Assembly: GCA_963735115.1 (NCBI GenBank)
Contig: CAVTJR010000002.1
Coordinates: 558,001 to 622,000 of the forward strand
Direction: 5' to 3'
DNA length: 64,000 bases
Source: JAKACA01 sp963735115
GTDB taxonomy: Bacteria; Actinomycetota; Acidimicrobiia; Acidimicrobiales; Bog-793
Both the position numbers and the translations under genes were made by a program. Positions 24,361-33,105 of the stretch are shown here, piece by piece. Numbering within the stretch: position 1 is the stretch's first letter; each line of letters begins with the position of its first letter. The notes below the pieces were generated by a model. That model made no database searches. It was not told the origin of the DNA and saw only the letters and a program-made list of their open reading frames with translations.

Positions 24361-25818
24361 ATGCAGAAATTGATGAGGCGCGGGCGGCGCGTCGCAGCCG
24401 GGGGCGTGCTTTCGGGCGCCCTCATCGCTGTGATGGCGATCTCAAGCCCAGCGGGGGCGTCAACAACGCCAGCAGTCAACAATGTCATTCTCGGGTCCGG
24501 TTCATCGACGACCTACAACATGATGCAGGCCCTGGACACGTTGTTCAACGACTCGCTCGGCTGTTACATGACGCAACCGTCCGGGACGACACAGACCCTC
24601 AACTTCGAATGCGCCTCCAACAACGGCGGCAACCAGGTCGGCCAGGGCTACACCGAGAACCCCGTCAACGACGTGGCGGCCGAGGAGCCGGCGCTCGGTT
24701 CTGGTGCCGGCATCGACCAGATCGAGTACGGCGGCGGCCCGGGCACGGACCCCAGTGACCCTGCGACGGCGGTCGTCAACTACGCCCGTTCATCGCGGGC
24801 GCTCAAGTCGACCGACTCCCCGGGCCTCAACTTCGTGTCCTACGCGACCGACGGCGTCTCGTGGCTCACCTTCCCGAAGGTGAAGGGAAAGGGAACTGCT
24901 TCCGCCAACGTGACGAACCTCACCCTTGGCGACCTGACCGATATCTGGAACGGCACCTACAAGAGGTGGAACCAGATCCCGGGCTACACGCACACGGCCG
25001 GCAACGCCAACATCTGCGTCTACGTCGCCCAGCTCAGCTCCGGCACGGAGGCGACCTGGGCAAGCGCGCTCATCTCGGGAGGCACGCCCGCAGAGCTGAA
25101 CGCCTATGTCAACTCCCTGACGTCGCCGCCGAGCGGCTGCAAGACGCCGGCGGGCGAGACCTACGGGCAGTCGCACACGATCTTCGAGAACGAGGCGGAG
25201 GACATCGTCAAGAACGGCGACGAGGCGAACGCCATCTTCTTCTTCTCCTACGGCAAGTACCAGGTCGTTTGTGCCGCCAAGACACGGGCGGGCTCGTGCG
25301 ACAACAACCTTCCCAGCACGGGCAGGAAGAAGACCATCGTCCGCCTCGGAAAGGTCGACGGCGTCGCCCCGACGGTGAAGAGCATCCTCTGCACACCCTG
25401 CGCGGCCGCCTTCCCGATTCCCCGTGACCTGTTCAACGTGTACTCGAACGGCTCGAACACGAACGTCGTGAGCGGGTTCCCGGCGGCGACCCCGGCGACC
25501 ATCAACTACGTCAGCGAGATCGGTTTCCTCTGCAAGACGCAGCTCAACACTGCCGGCCAGCGCGTGCTGGACCCGACCACCGGCGTCTGGTACCACACCG
25601 AAATCGCCAACGTCATCACCGCGCAGGGCTTCATCCCCTGGCCGAAGCAGTCACACGAGGACCAAGGCACCATCGATACACCGGCAGGTGCCGTCTTGAA
25701 AGCTGAGGGCGACAGCATCTACTCGCAAAACGACCCGGTGATCGGCAATGGAACGGCCAACAACGAGGCCCTCTCCGACCCGCCCGGCTACTGCAAGGTG
25801 TTCACGACAGACACCTGA
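24361..25818 (+). CDS. pstS: Phosphate ABC transporter substrate-binding protein
   Basis: A 485-residue exported protein. The signal peptide starts MQKLMRRGRRVAAGG and ends near AGAS. The mature part begins NVILGSGSSTTYNMMQAL, where PstS proteins have their phosphate-contacting Gly-Ser-Thr loop. YARSSRALK and LTLGDLTDIWNGTYKRWNQIPG are family motifs, and SSGTEATWASALISGG is the second phosphate loop. It is longer than E. coli PstS (about 320 mature residues). No lipobox is evident, so it is probably secreted. AGGAGA lies upstream. A double PHO box and a stem-loop (25875) frame the gene. Confidence 0.85.
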   Translation: MQKLMRRGRRVAAGGVLSGALIAVMAISSPAGASTTPAVNNVILGSGSSTTYNMMQALDTLFNDSLGCYMTQPSGTTQTLNFECASNNGGNQVGQGYTENPVNDVAAEEPALGSGAGIDQIEYGGGPGTDPSDPATAVVNYARSSRALKSTDSPGLNFVSYATDGVSWLTFPKVKGKGTASANVTNLTLGDLTDIWNGTYKRWNQIPGYTHTAGNANICVYVAQLSSGTEATWASALISGGTPAELNAYVNSLTSPPSGCKTPAGETYGQSHTIFENEAEDIVKNGDEANAIFFFSYGKYQVVCAAKTRAGSCDNNLPSTGRKKTIVRLGKVDGVAPTVKSILCTPCAAAFPIPRDLFNVYSNGSNTNVVSGFPAATPATINYVSEIGFLCKTQLNTAGQRVLDPTTGVWYHTEIANVITAQGFIPWPKQSHEDQGTIDTPAGAVLKAEGDSIYSQNDPVIGNGTANNEALSDPPGYCKVFTTDT

Positions 25819-25874
25819 GCCTCAACACTGAGCACGAAGGCTGCTGCGCGCTCGCCCGGGCAGGAGCCTGACCG

Positions 25875-25900
25875 CCGCCCGGCCCGAAAGGGCCGGGCGG
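25875..25900 (+). terminator. Strong stem-loop between pstS and pstC
   Basis: An 11-bp perfect stem (CCGCCCGGCCC) is closed by a GAAA tetraloop. No T-run follows. It may act as a partial terminator or protect the pstS transcript, giving more SBP than permease. Confidence 0.6.
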
Positions 25901-25961
25901 CAGCGCGCACCGCTTCACGAACGCCCACGTCAGGACACTGCCTCGTCCCTCACCCGTCTGT

Positions 25962-25994
25962 GTTCACCAGGAATTCACCTGGAGTTCAGATTGC
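25962..25994 (+). promoter_or_regulatory. PHO box of three tandem 11-bp units before pstC
   Basis: GTTCACCAGGA, ATTCACCTGGA and GTTCAGATTGC are contiguous. They end 80 bp before the pstC ATG and indicate a second PhoP-controlled promoter for pstCAB and downstream genes. Confidence 0.75.
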
Positions 25995-26074
25995 GGACGC
26001 CTCACGTTGTGTTGGCGTTTCGACCCATTCGATAGACATGCACGGGTGAGCGCCGAATGGTGGCGTGAAGGTCC

Positions 26075-27145
26075 ATGTCGCAGTCGCAACCCTTTCAACC
26101 CCAGTCCAGGAGCCCACGCGTGAGCGTTACATCCGACGGTCGGCCACCATCTGAGGTCACCGGCCCTCTGGACTCGCCAGCTGCGATCGAGGCACCCACG
26201 CCTCGGGAGATTCGCGTCAGCCGCTCCAAGCAGGACCGCGTCTATCGCGGCTCGGTGCGGGCGACCGCCATCGCCGCCTTCGTGATCCTCTTCCTCATCG
26301 GGACCTTCCTCCTCGTGAAATCGTTGCCGGCCATCGACAAGGAGGGCTGGGGCACGTTCCTCACGACGACAGCTTGGAACCCGAGTGCCTCCCCGCCAAC
26401 CTTCGGCATCCTCGCCGTCCTCTACTGGACCGTCGTCATTGCCGTCATCGCCCTCATCGTCGGCGTACCCGTCTCGCTCTGCGCGGCGCTCTTCATCACG
26501 GACTACGCCCCGCTGCGGCTGCGGCGAGCGCTCATCGCCCTCATCGACCTGCTCGCCGTCGTCCCTTCGGTCATCTTCGGCCTCTGGGGGTTGTTCCTGC
26601 TGCAGGGGAACCTGCAAGGCTTCGCCCGGTTCCTCTCCGCCCACTTCAACTGGCTGCCGTTGTTCAAGAGCGGCGGCAACCCCGAGTTCACGAACTCCGC
26701 CTTCATCGCCGGCATCCTCGTCGGCGTCATGATCGTGCCGATCGTGACCTCGGTCTCTCGCGAGATCTTCTCCCTCACGCCGCTCGGTGAGCGGGAGGGG
26801 GCGATGGCCCTCGGGGCGACGAAGGCATCGGTCATCCGCACCGTCGTGCTCCCCTTCGGCCGAGGAGGTTTCATCGGCGCCGTCATGCTCGGACTCGGCC
26901 GCGCCCTCGGCGAGACGATCGCCGTCGCCATCATCATCTCCCCCTCCTTCATCATCACCGCCCACCTCCTCAGCCCGGGGGCGAACTCGATCGCCGCCCT
27001 CATCGCCCGCGAGTTCGGCCAGGGTGGCAAGACAGGTGCCGAGGCCCTCCTCGGTGCGGGTTTCGTGCTCTTCGTCTTCACGCTCATCGTCAACTTCGGC
27101 GCCTCCTACATCGTCAACCGCTCGCGCACTGGGGCGAGCGCCTGA
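26075..27145 (+). CDS. pstC: Phosphate ABC transporter permease
   Basis: A 356-residue membrane protein with a soluble N-terminal 65 residues and six membrane segments. The EAA loop is EREGAMALGATKASVIRTVVLP, followed by GRALGETIAVAIII, the PstC signature. TFGILAVLYWTVVIAVIALIVGVPVS is the entry to the transport core. It forms the channel with PstA. The stop overlaps the ATG of pstA by one base (TGATG). A triple PHO box lies upstream. Confidence 0.93.
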   Translation: MSQSQPFQPQSRSPRVSVTSDGRPPSEVTGPLDSPAAIEAPTPREIRVSRSKQDRVYRGSVRATAIAAFVILFLIGTFLLVKSLPAIDKEGWGTFLTTTAWNPSASPPTFGILAVLYWTVVIAVIALIVGVPVSLCAALFITDYAPLRLRRALIALIDLLAVVPSVIFGLWGLFLLQGNLQGFARFLSAHFNWLPLFKSGGNPEFTNSAFIAGILVGVMIVPIVTSVSREIFSLTPLGEREGAMALGATKASVIRTVVLPFGRGGFIGAVMLGLGRALGETIAVAIIISPSFIITAHLLSPGANSIAALIAREFGQGGKTGAEALLGAGFVLFVFTLIVNFGASYIVNRSRTGASA

Positions 27146-28290
27146 TGTCGATCGCCACGCTCAAGCAGGCGGCGCAGAGACGGGCGCTTCCCCAGCCGGA
27201 AGACAGCCTGCGCCGGCGTCGGCCGACGTCGCTCCACCGCGCCGACGTCGCTCTCCTCGTGGCCTCTGCCGCCTCTGCCGTCAGCCTCGTGTGGTTCGTC
27301 TTCTACCAACTGACGTTGTTCTCGGGGGCGGCCGGTTTCGTCATCGCCTCCATCGCCGTGTTCCTCATGATGTACTACTTCGCCAACCGCCAGGTGTTCG
27401 GCAAGATGGTGGCGGCCGACCGGGTCGTGGCGTCCCTGGTGACCCTCGGGTCGGTCGGCGTCGTCACGGCCCTCGCTCTCGTCATCGGCTTCCTCTACAC
27501 CCGAGGGCACCGTCTCATCAGCTGGCACTTCTTCACCCAGGACCAGCACGCCGTCACCCAGACCGCACCGGCGAGCGCCGGCGGTATCTCCCACGCGATC
27601 GTCGGCACGCTCGAACAAGTCGGCCTGGCGGTCGTCATCGGTGCTCCGGCGGGCGTGGCGACGGCGGTGTTCCTCAACGAAGTAGGCGGGCGCATCACCG
27701 CCGCCATCCGCACCGTGATCACCGCCATGAGCGCCGTCCCGTCCATCGTGGCCGGCCTGTTCATCTACGTCCTGCTCATCACCGAGTTCAACTACGGGTT
27801 CCGAGGCTTTGCCGGGTCGCTGGCGCTCGCCGTCCTCCTGCTGCCGAACATCACCCGCACCACTGAGGAAGTGCTGAAAGTCGTGCACGGGTCGCTGCGG
27901 GAGGCCTCCATGGCTCTCGGGGCGCCCGAATGGCGGACGGTCTGGTCGGTCGTTCTGCCGACGGCGCGCACCGGCATCGCCACGGCGGTGCTGCTCGGCA
28001 TCGCCCGCATCGTCGGCGAGACGGCCCCGTTGCTCGTCACGGTCTCGAGCAGCGCCTACATGAACGTCAACCCGTTCAAAGACCCCCAGGAGGCGCTCCC
28101 CACCTTCGTCTGGCAGTTCTACCAACTGCCGCTCGCAAAGGACGTGGAGCGCGCCTTCGCCGCCGGCCTCGTCCTCGTCGGCCTCGTCCTCATCCTGTTC
28201 GTCCTCGCCCGTCTCGTCGCCTCCATCCGCCCGGGGGCGGTCCACCGCATGGTCACGAGGCTGCGCCCGAGCCGTCTGGAGGCATCGTGA
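27145..28290 (+). CDS. pstA: Phosphate ABC transporter permease
   Basis: A 381-residue membrane protein. The N-terminus adds a soluble segment and two or three hydrophobic segments before the transport core. The core contains GGISHAIVGTLEQVGLAVVIGAPAGV and ALGAPEWRTVWSVVLPTARTGI, the EAA loop, then GIARIVGETAPLLVTV. The extra N-terminal segments make it about 80 residues longer than E. coli PstA. Its stop overlaps the pstB GTG by 4 bp. Confidence 0.92.
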   Translation: MSIATLKQAAQRRALPQPEDSLRRRRPTSLHRADVALLVASAASAVSLVWFVFYQLTLFSGAAGFVIASIAVFLMMYYFANRQVFGKMVAADRVVASLVTLGSVGVVTALALVIGFLYTRGHRLISWHFFTQDQHAVTQTAPASAGGISHAIVGTLEQVGLAVVIGAPAGVATAVFLNEVGGRITAAIRTVITAMSAVPSIVAGLFIYVLLITEFNYGFRGFAGSLALAVLLLPNITRTTEEVLKVVHGSLREASMALGAPEWRTVWSVVLPTARTGIATAVLLGIARIVGETAPLLVTVSSSAYMNVNPFKDPQEALPTFVWQFYQLPLAKDVERAFAAGLVLVGLVLILFVLARLVASIRPGAVHRMVTRLRPSRLEAS

Positions 28291-29141
28291 GCACGACCGA
28301 AGACTTCGTCTCTTCCGGCACCCTCTCGTCCCCCTACGACTCGGCGGCGCCCGCGGCCGCCTCGCACGCCTCCGAGCTCGTGGCCGAGGACGTCTCGGCC
28401 TGGTTCAGCGGCCACCTCGTCTTGGAGCGGGTGAGCCTTTCGATGGAGCGCTCCCAGGTGACGGCCCTCATCGGGCCTTCCGGCTGTGGCAAGTCGACGT
28501 TCTTGCGCATCTTGAACCGCATGCACGAGGTCGTGCCCGGGGCCGAGCTCGGCGGCCGGGTGCTCCTGGAGGGCGAAGACGTCTACGGGCCGCAGATGCG
28601 CGCCACCGAGGTGCGCAAGCAAATCGGCATGGTCTTCCAGAAGCCCAACCCCTTCCCCGCCATGACCATCGAGCACAACGTGCTCGCCGGCCTGCGCTTT
28701 GCCGGCACGAAGGTGCGCGCCGCCGACCGCCGTGAGCTCGTGCAGGAGATGCTCGTGAAGGCCGGCCTGTGGAACGAGGTGCGCAACCGCCTCTCCGCCC
28801 TCGGGGGCGAGCTCTCCGGTGGCCAGCAGCAGCGCCTCTGCATCGCGCGGGCCCTGGCGGTGCGCCCGAACGTCTTGTTGATGGACGAGCCCTGCTCGGC
28901 CCTCGACCCCACCTCCACGCGGCGCATCGAGGAGACGATCCGCGAGATCGCCGACGACGTCACCGTCGTCATCGTCACCCACAACATGCAACAGGCCCAG
29001 CGGGTGAGCCACGCCTGCGCCTTCTTCCTGGCGGCCGAGAACCAGCCGGGCCGCATCGTCGAGTCCGGCACGACCGAGCAGATCTTCGAGAGCCCGAGCG
29101 ACGAGAGGACGGCGGACTATGTTCATGGGCGCTTCGGCTGA
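28287..29141 (+). CDS. pstB: Phosphate ABC transporter ATP-binding protein
   Basis: A 284-residue ATPase. Walker A is GPSGCGKSTFLR, followed by LNRMHEVVPGAELGG, typical for PstB. The signature LSGGQQQRLCIARAL and Walker B VLLMDEPCSALDP are intact, and TERIFESPSDERTADYVHGRFG-like residues close the protein. The real start is the GTG overlapping pstA; the longer frame from 27930 is a chance extension. The last 23 bp overlap the start of the next SBP gene. Confidence 0.93.
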   Translation: MSTTEDFVSSGTLSSPYDSAAPAAASHASELVAEDVSAWFSGHLVLERVSLSMERSQVTALIGPSGCGKSTFLRILNRMHEVVPGAELGGRVLLEGEDVYGPQMRATEVRKQIGMVFQKPNPFPAMTIEHNVLAGLRFAGTKVRAADRRELVQEMLVKAGLWNEVRNRLSALGGELSGGQQQRLCIARALAVRPNVLLMDEPCSALDPTSTRRIEETIREIADDVTVVIVTHNMQQAQRVSHACAFFLAAENQPGRIVESGTTEQIFESPSDERTADYVHGRFG

Positions 29142-30867
29142 GGGCCCGGCCGCAGCGGGCGCGGACTCGTCGCGGCGCCTCCGGCTCCGAGGGGGCGGCC
29201 GCGCCCGCCGGACGGTGCTCGCTGTTGCCGTCATCTTCGGCGTCGTCGCCCCCGCCAGCGTGCTCGGCGCTGTTGCGGCGACGTCGCTCAACGCCGCTCC
29301 GGCTCTCGCCAACGGGCCGCTCGTCAACGGCGGCGGCTCCAGCTACGCCGCCGTCGCCATCGATCAGTGGCGGGCGGAGATCCTGGCGATCGACGGCGAC
29401 AACATCAACTACAACACGTCTTCGTCGGTCATCGGACTGAACGAGTTCGCCCTGAACCAGCTCGACTTCGGCGCCTCCGAGATCGGGTACTCGACCGGGC
29501 AGGCCGCGGAAACGCCCACGACGACCTACCAGTACCTGCCCGACGTCGCCGGCGCCACGTGCCTCATGTACAACCTCACGAGCGTCACCGGGCAACCCAT
29601 CACCGAGTTGCTCCTCAACACCCACCTCATGGCCGAGATGTTCACCGGGCAGATCAAGTACTGGAACGACCCGCGGATCAAGGCGCTCAACGGCGGCGTC
29701 CTGCTGCCGCACACCCCCATCGTCGTCGTCTGGCGGACGGACGCCTCCGGTGACAACTACCTCTTTTCTGAGTACCTCTCTTTCGAAGAGGGCAGCATCT
29801 GGAACGCCTTCGCAAAGGCGATGCAGTACCCGCCGGGCGCTGATGCTGTTTTCCCCTACCCGCAACAGGGCGGCTACCCGAAGAAGTACAACCTGACGGG
29901 CTGGATCGGGGCACAGGGCTCCGACATCGCCTCCAATGACGTCGCCGCCCAGAACGGCGCCATCACCTACGTCGAGACGGCGTACGCCTACGAGCACGCC
30001 AAGCCGTGCGCCTACATCGAGAACGCCAGCCACCACTACGTCATCCCGACCGAGCTCAACGACGCCGTGGCGCTCGAAGGGGCCGAGCTGCTGCCGGACC
30101 TCGAGCAGAAGCTCGACGGGGTCTACACGAACCGCCTGACAGACGCCTACCCGATCTCCGCCTACAGCTACCTGATCACGCAGGAGGCAACCGAGACGCC
30201 GCAGAAGGGTGCGGTCCTCGGCCAGTTCATCGAGTTCCTCGCCTGCCGAGGCCAGGACGCCGCCGGTCAGCTCGGCTACTCGCCCCTGCCCCCGAACCTC
30301 GTGCAGGATGACTTCGACGCCATTGACCGCATCGCCGGCGCCGCCAAAGCGCCACCCAAACCGACGGCGAAGAACTGCCCCAACCCCTACGTCGACGGGC
30401 AGACACCTCTCCCGGGCGAACCCGGGGTGGAAGGCAAGGGCGGCAACGCCGGCGGCGTCGCTTCGTCCACGACCACGACCACGACCACGACCACCACGAC
30501 GACGACGGTGCCGGGCAGCCCCGGCGGCAAGACGGGCTCGAAGACCGGCTCGAAGACCGGCTCGAAGAAGCCGAAGGGCGCCGGCAAGGGCAAGTCGACG
30601 ACAACAACGACAACCCAGCCGTCGAAGGGGGGCGGCAGCGGCGTCTTGACCGGCCCGACGAAATCGAGCTCCCCTGGTGTCATCCCTGGTTACAAACTCC
30701 TGCAGGCCGTGACCGGTCTCGAAGGCCGCAGCGGCCCCTCCGGCACGATGCTCTGGGGAGCCCTGGCGGCATCGCTCGTCGTACTGATCGTCCCGGCTGT
30801 GGTGCTCGGGCGCCGCCGCAGCAAAGCCAAACCCGCCGCCGCCAACGCCCGTCATGACCGCCCATGA
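29119..30867 (+). CDS. Second PstS-like protein with Thr-rich linker and C-terminal membrane anchor
   Basis: A 582-residue protein. A hydrophobic N-terminal segment (RTVLAVAVIFGVVAPASVLGAV) serves as signal or anchor. The body has PstS motifs: NGGGSSYAAVAIDQWR, FTGQIKYWNDPRIKAL and WRTDASGDNYLFSEYL. After about residue 430 comes a low-complexity linker with a run of 13 Thr and three GSKT repeats, then a membrane helix (MLWGALAASLVVLIVPAVVL) and a basic tail (GRRRSKAK). It therefore looks like a phosphate-binding protein displayed on a flexible stalk. It overlaps pstB by 23 bp. Confidence 0.82.
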   Translation: MFMGASAEGPAAAGADSSRRLRLRGGGRARRTVLAVAVIFGVVAPASVLGAVAATSLNAAPALANGPLVNGGGSSYAAVAIDQWRAEILAIDGDNINYNTSSSVIGLNEFALNQLDFGASEIGYSTGQAAETPTTTYQYLPDVAGATCLMYNLTSVTGQPITELLLNTHLMAEMFTGQIKYWNDPRIKALNGGVLLPHTPIVVVWRTDASGDNYLFSEYLSFEEGSIWNAFAKAMQYPPGADAVFPYPQQGGYPKKYNLTGWIGAQGSDIASNDVAAQNGAITYVETAYAYEHAKPCAYIENASHHYVIPTELNDAVALEGAELLPDLEQKLDGVYTNRLTDAYPISAYSYLITQEATETPQKGAVLGQFIEFLACRGQDAAGQLGYSPLPPNLVQDDFDAIDRIAGAAKAPPKPTAKNCPNPYVDGQTPLPGEPGVEGKGGNAGGVASSTTTTTTTTTTTTTVPGSPGGKTGSKTGSKTGSKKPKGAGKGKSTTTTTTQPSKGGGSGVLTGPTKSSSPGVIPGYKLLQAVTGLEGRSGPSGTMLWGALAASLVVLIVPAVVLGRRRSKAKPAAANARHDRP

Positions 30868-30916
30868 GAATCCGCGCCCGCCGGGCTCCCTCTAACGACA
30901 GCCGCGTGAGTCGGTC

Positions 30917-33103
30917 ATGACCACCCGTACAGCGAGCTTTCTTCACACCACCGGCCGGCTGTTGGCAGTACTCGCGGCCGGTCTGTGGTTCGTTGTTCTG
31001 CTCGCCCCGGGTGCCTCGGCGACGTCACGGCCGACGGTGGCGGCGCCGCACTCCGAGACCTCATCCTGCCCAGCGGGAGCGAGCTGCGACACCATCCCGG
31101 CCGACTGCCCCTCGGGCACCATCTGTCCGGAGATCATCATCTCGCCAGCGACGAACCTCGGACAGAACCAGTGGGTCTTCCTCACAGCCAAACACTTCCC
31201 GCCGGGCGCCATCATCTACGTGTACTACTGCTCGGACATCTACACCCTGGCTCAGCAGGATCCGCTCTGCATGCTGCAGCCGACTCCCGAACTGCTCAAC
31301 CCGCAGATCGGTCTGACGGCTTCTCCGAGCGGCTCGGCTTCCATCAGTTTCGAGACTGAGGAGAACGCCAACGACGGGAACACGGCGCTCGTCGGGAAGA
31401 TCCCGGGCACCCAGACGACCGGCTCGTTCTACTGCGACGACGACCCCGACCCGTGTTCCATCGACGTCACCGACCCGCTCCTCGATTCGAACGGCACCGT
31501 CAACCTTGTCCTCAATCCGAACAATGCCGTTGCCGTACCGATCACGTTTCAGAAGCCGACGGGTGGCTGTCCCTTGGCGACCTTCGTGTCCACGGCGAGC
31601 GAGTTCGGGATCGACCGGCTCTTTCCCATCGCCTCCCAGTTCGACTGCGTCGGCGACGGGAAAGGTTCCGCCATCGCCATCAACGTCGCAAACGACTCGC
31701 TGCAAGCCGTCACCGCTCTCGTCGGCGCTGTCACCGAGGGCGGGGCCACTCAGATGGCGTTCATCGACGACCCAAACTCTTCCGACGTGCAAGCTGAGCT
31801 CGCCGAGCTCGACATCGGCTCCAGGCCCGGATACACCCTTGTCCCGGTCGCCCTGAGCTCGCAGGTCATCGCCTTCAAGGCAACCATGGCCACGAACGAC
31901 ACCTCGACCATCGTGCCTGACAACACCTTCGAGCTGACGCCGAACATGGTGGCCGGCCTCATCACCAACGAGTACTCCTACCTGACGGGTGCCGACCTCG
32001 CCTCCTGCGGTCGGGCCAATGGCGGCAGGTGCCCCCTCCTCAACAGCCTCAACGACCTCAAGGGCTTCCGCGGGCCGGGAGAGTACGGCGGCTACGTCCG
32101 CGCCGACCCCTCGAGCACAACAAGCGAGGTGTTCGACTGGGTCTGCGCCGCACCGCAAGTCCCCGTCCTGCTTGGCCGGCACAAGGTGCTCGAGCGCTAC
32201 ACAGCCGCACAGGTTCTCGTGACGGGTCTGCAAGCCGGCGGTGCCAAGGGGGTGACGTCCTGCCCGGAAACCGACGTGTTCCCACCGCTCCTCAACACTT
32301 TCGCCTGGGTCGCCGGTTCCAACCCGAGCGTGCAAGCCCTGAAGCTCGCGGCCTTCGTGCCGCCGCCGAACGACAGCCTGGCGCCCGTGGCAGGTTTCGC
32401 CACCATGAACGCCTCCGAGGCGAACTACTACGGCCTGCTGCCCGCCGCCCTCCAGAACGCCGCCGGCCGGTTCGTGCTGCCGACGCCCACTTCGCTCGAT
32501 GCGGCGGTGGCTGACGCCACCGTCAATCTCAACGGGACCCTCTCGCCGAACTTCATCAAGAGGAACCCCGCCGCCTACCCCCTACCGGACATCTGGTACG
32601 CCGTCGTGCCCATCGCCCATCAGTCACCGGCTACCCGAAAGGCCGACCGGATCCTGCTCGCCGACATCCTCAAGCTGAGTGCAGGGTCGCAAAGATCCGA
32701 CCTGCCGCCCGGTTTCGTCCCCCTGCCGCGCTCGCTCGACAGGCGGGCCGTCAAAGACATCGAGCGCGCCCTGTTTGTCGTGCCCCCTCCTCCCCCTACC
32801 ACGACGACCACGACGACCACGACGACCACCACGACCACCACGACCACCACGACGACCACGCAGCCCGCCGTCACGCCGACGACGCGGCCGAAGGTGACGC
32901 CCACCACCCAGCCAAAGGCGCCACCGACGACGACGCCGAAGGCGCCACCGACGACACGGGCGTTCCAGTCGACGGCGTTCTCCGTCGCCGGCCATAGCGA
33001 CAGCTGGCTGGCTCCGGCATTCGTGTCCGTCGTGGCGGGAGCGATGCTGTTCGGGCCGGGGCTGTTGTTGAAGACACGCCGACGTTCCGGGAGGGTGATC
33101 TGA
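30917..33103 (+). CDS. Third PstS-like domain protein with Thr-rich stalk and C-terminal anchor
   Basis: A 728-residue exported protein. The signal peptide is followed by about 180 residues with many cysteines (SSCPAGASC, DCPSGTICPE, YCDDDPDPC). The central part resembles a PstS-like binding fold: VPVALSSQVIAFKATM, FELTPNMVAGLITNEYSYL, and near the end AYPLPDIWYAVVP, the usual C-terminal PstS strand. Then come a run of more than 20 Thr, TTRPK/TTQPK repeats, a membrane helix (FVSVVAGAMLFGPGLLL) and KTRRRSGR. Whether it still binds phosphate is uncertain, because the phosphate loops are not clear. It lies 49 bp after the previous gene and 2 bp before the next. Confidence 0.7.
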   Translation: MTTRTASFLHTTGRLLAVLAAGLWFVVLLAPGASATSRPTVAAPHSETSSCPAGASCDTIPADCPSGTICPEIIISPATNLGQNQWVFLTAKHFPPGAIIYVYYCSDIYTLAQQDPLCMLQPTPELLNPQIGLTASPSGSASISFETEENANDGNTALVGKIPGTQTTGSFYCDDDPDPCSIDVTDPLLDSNGTVNLVLNPNNAVAVPITFQKPTGGCPLATFVSTASEFGIDRLFPIASQFDCVGDGKGSAIAINVANDSLQAVTALVGAVTEGGATQMAFIDDPNSSDVQAELAELDIGSRPGYTLVPVALSSQVIAFKATMATNDTSTIVPDNTFELTPNMVAGLITNEYSYLTGADLASCGRANGGRCPLLNSLNDLKGFRGPGEYGGYVRADPSSTTSEVFDWVCAAPQVPVLLGRHKVLERYTAAQVLVTGLQAGGAKGVTSCPETDVFPPLLNTFAWVAGSNPSVQALKLAAFVPPPNDSLAPVAGFATMNASEANYYGLLPAALQNAAGRFVLPTPTSLDAAVADATVNLNGTLSPNFIKRNPAAYPLPDIWYAVVPIAHQSPATRKADRILLADILKLSAGSQRSDLPPGFVPLPRSLDRRAVKDIERALFVVPPPPPTTTTTTTTTTTTTTTTTTTTTQPAVTPTTRPKVTPTTQPKAPPTTTPKAPPTTRAFQSTAFSVAGHSDSWLAPAFVSVVAGAMLFGPGLLLKTRRRSGRVI

Positions 33104-33105
33104 CG

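Noticed and set aside
28119..30855. Long open frames on the minus strand across pstB and the second PstS-like gene
   Set aside because: They are shadows of the pst genes; the plus-strand proteins have clear motifs and coupled starts.
30469..32860. ACG/ACC microsatellites as regulatory repeats
   Set aside because: They encode the Thr-rich stalks in frame in two anchored proteins, which explains them.
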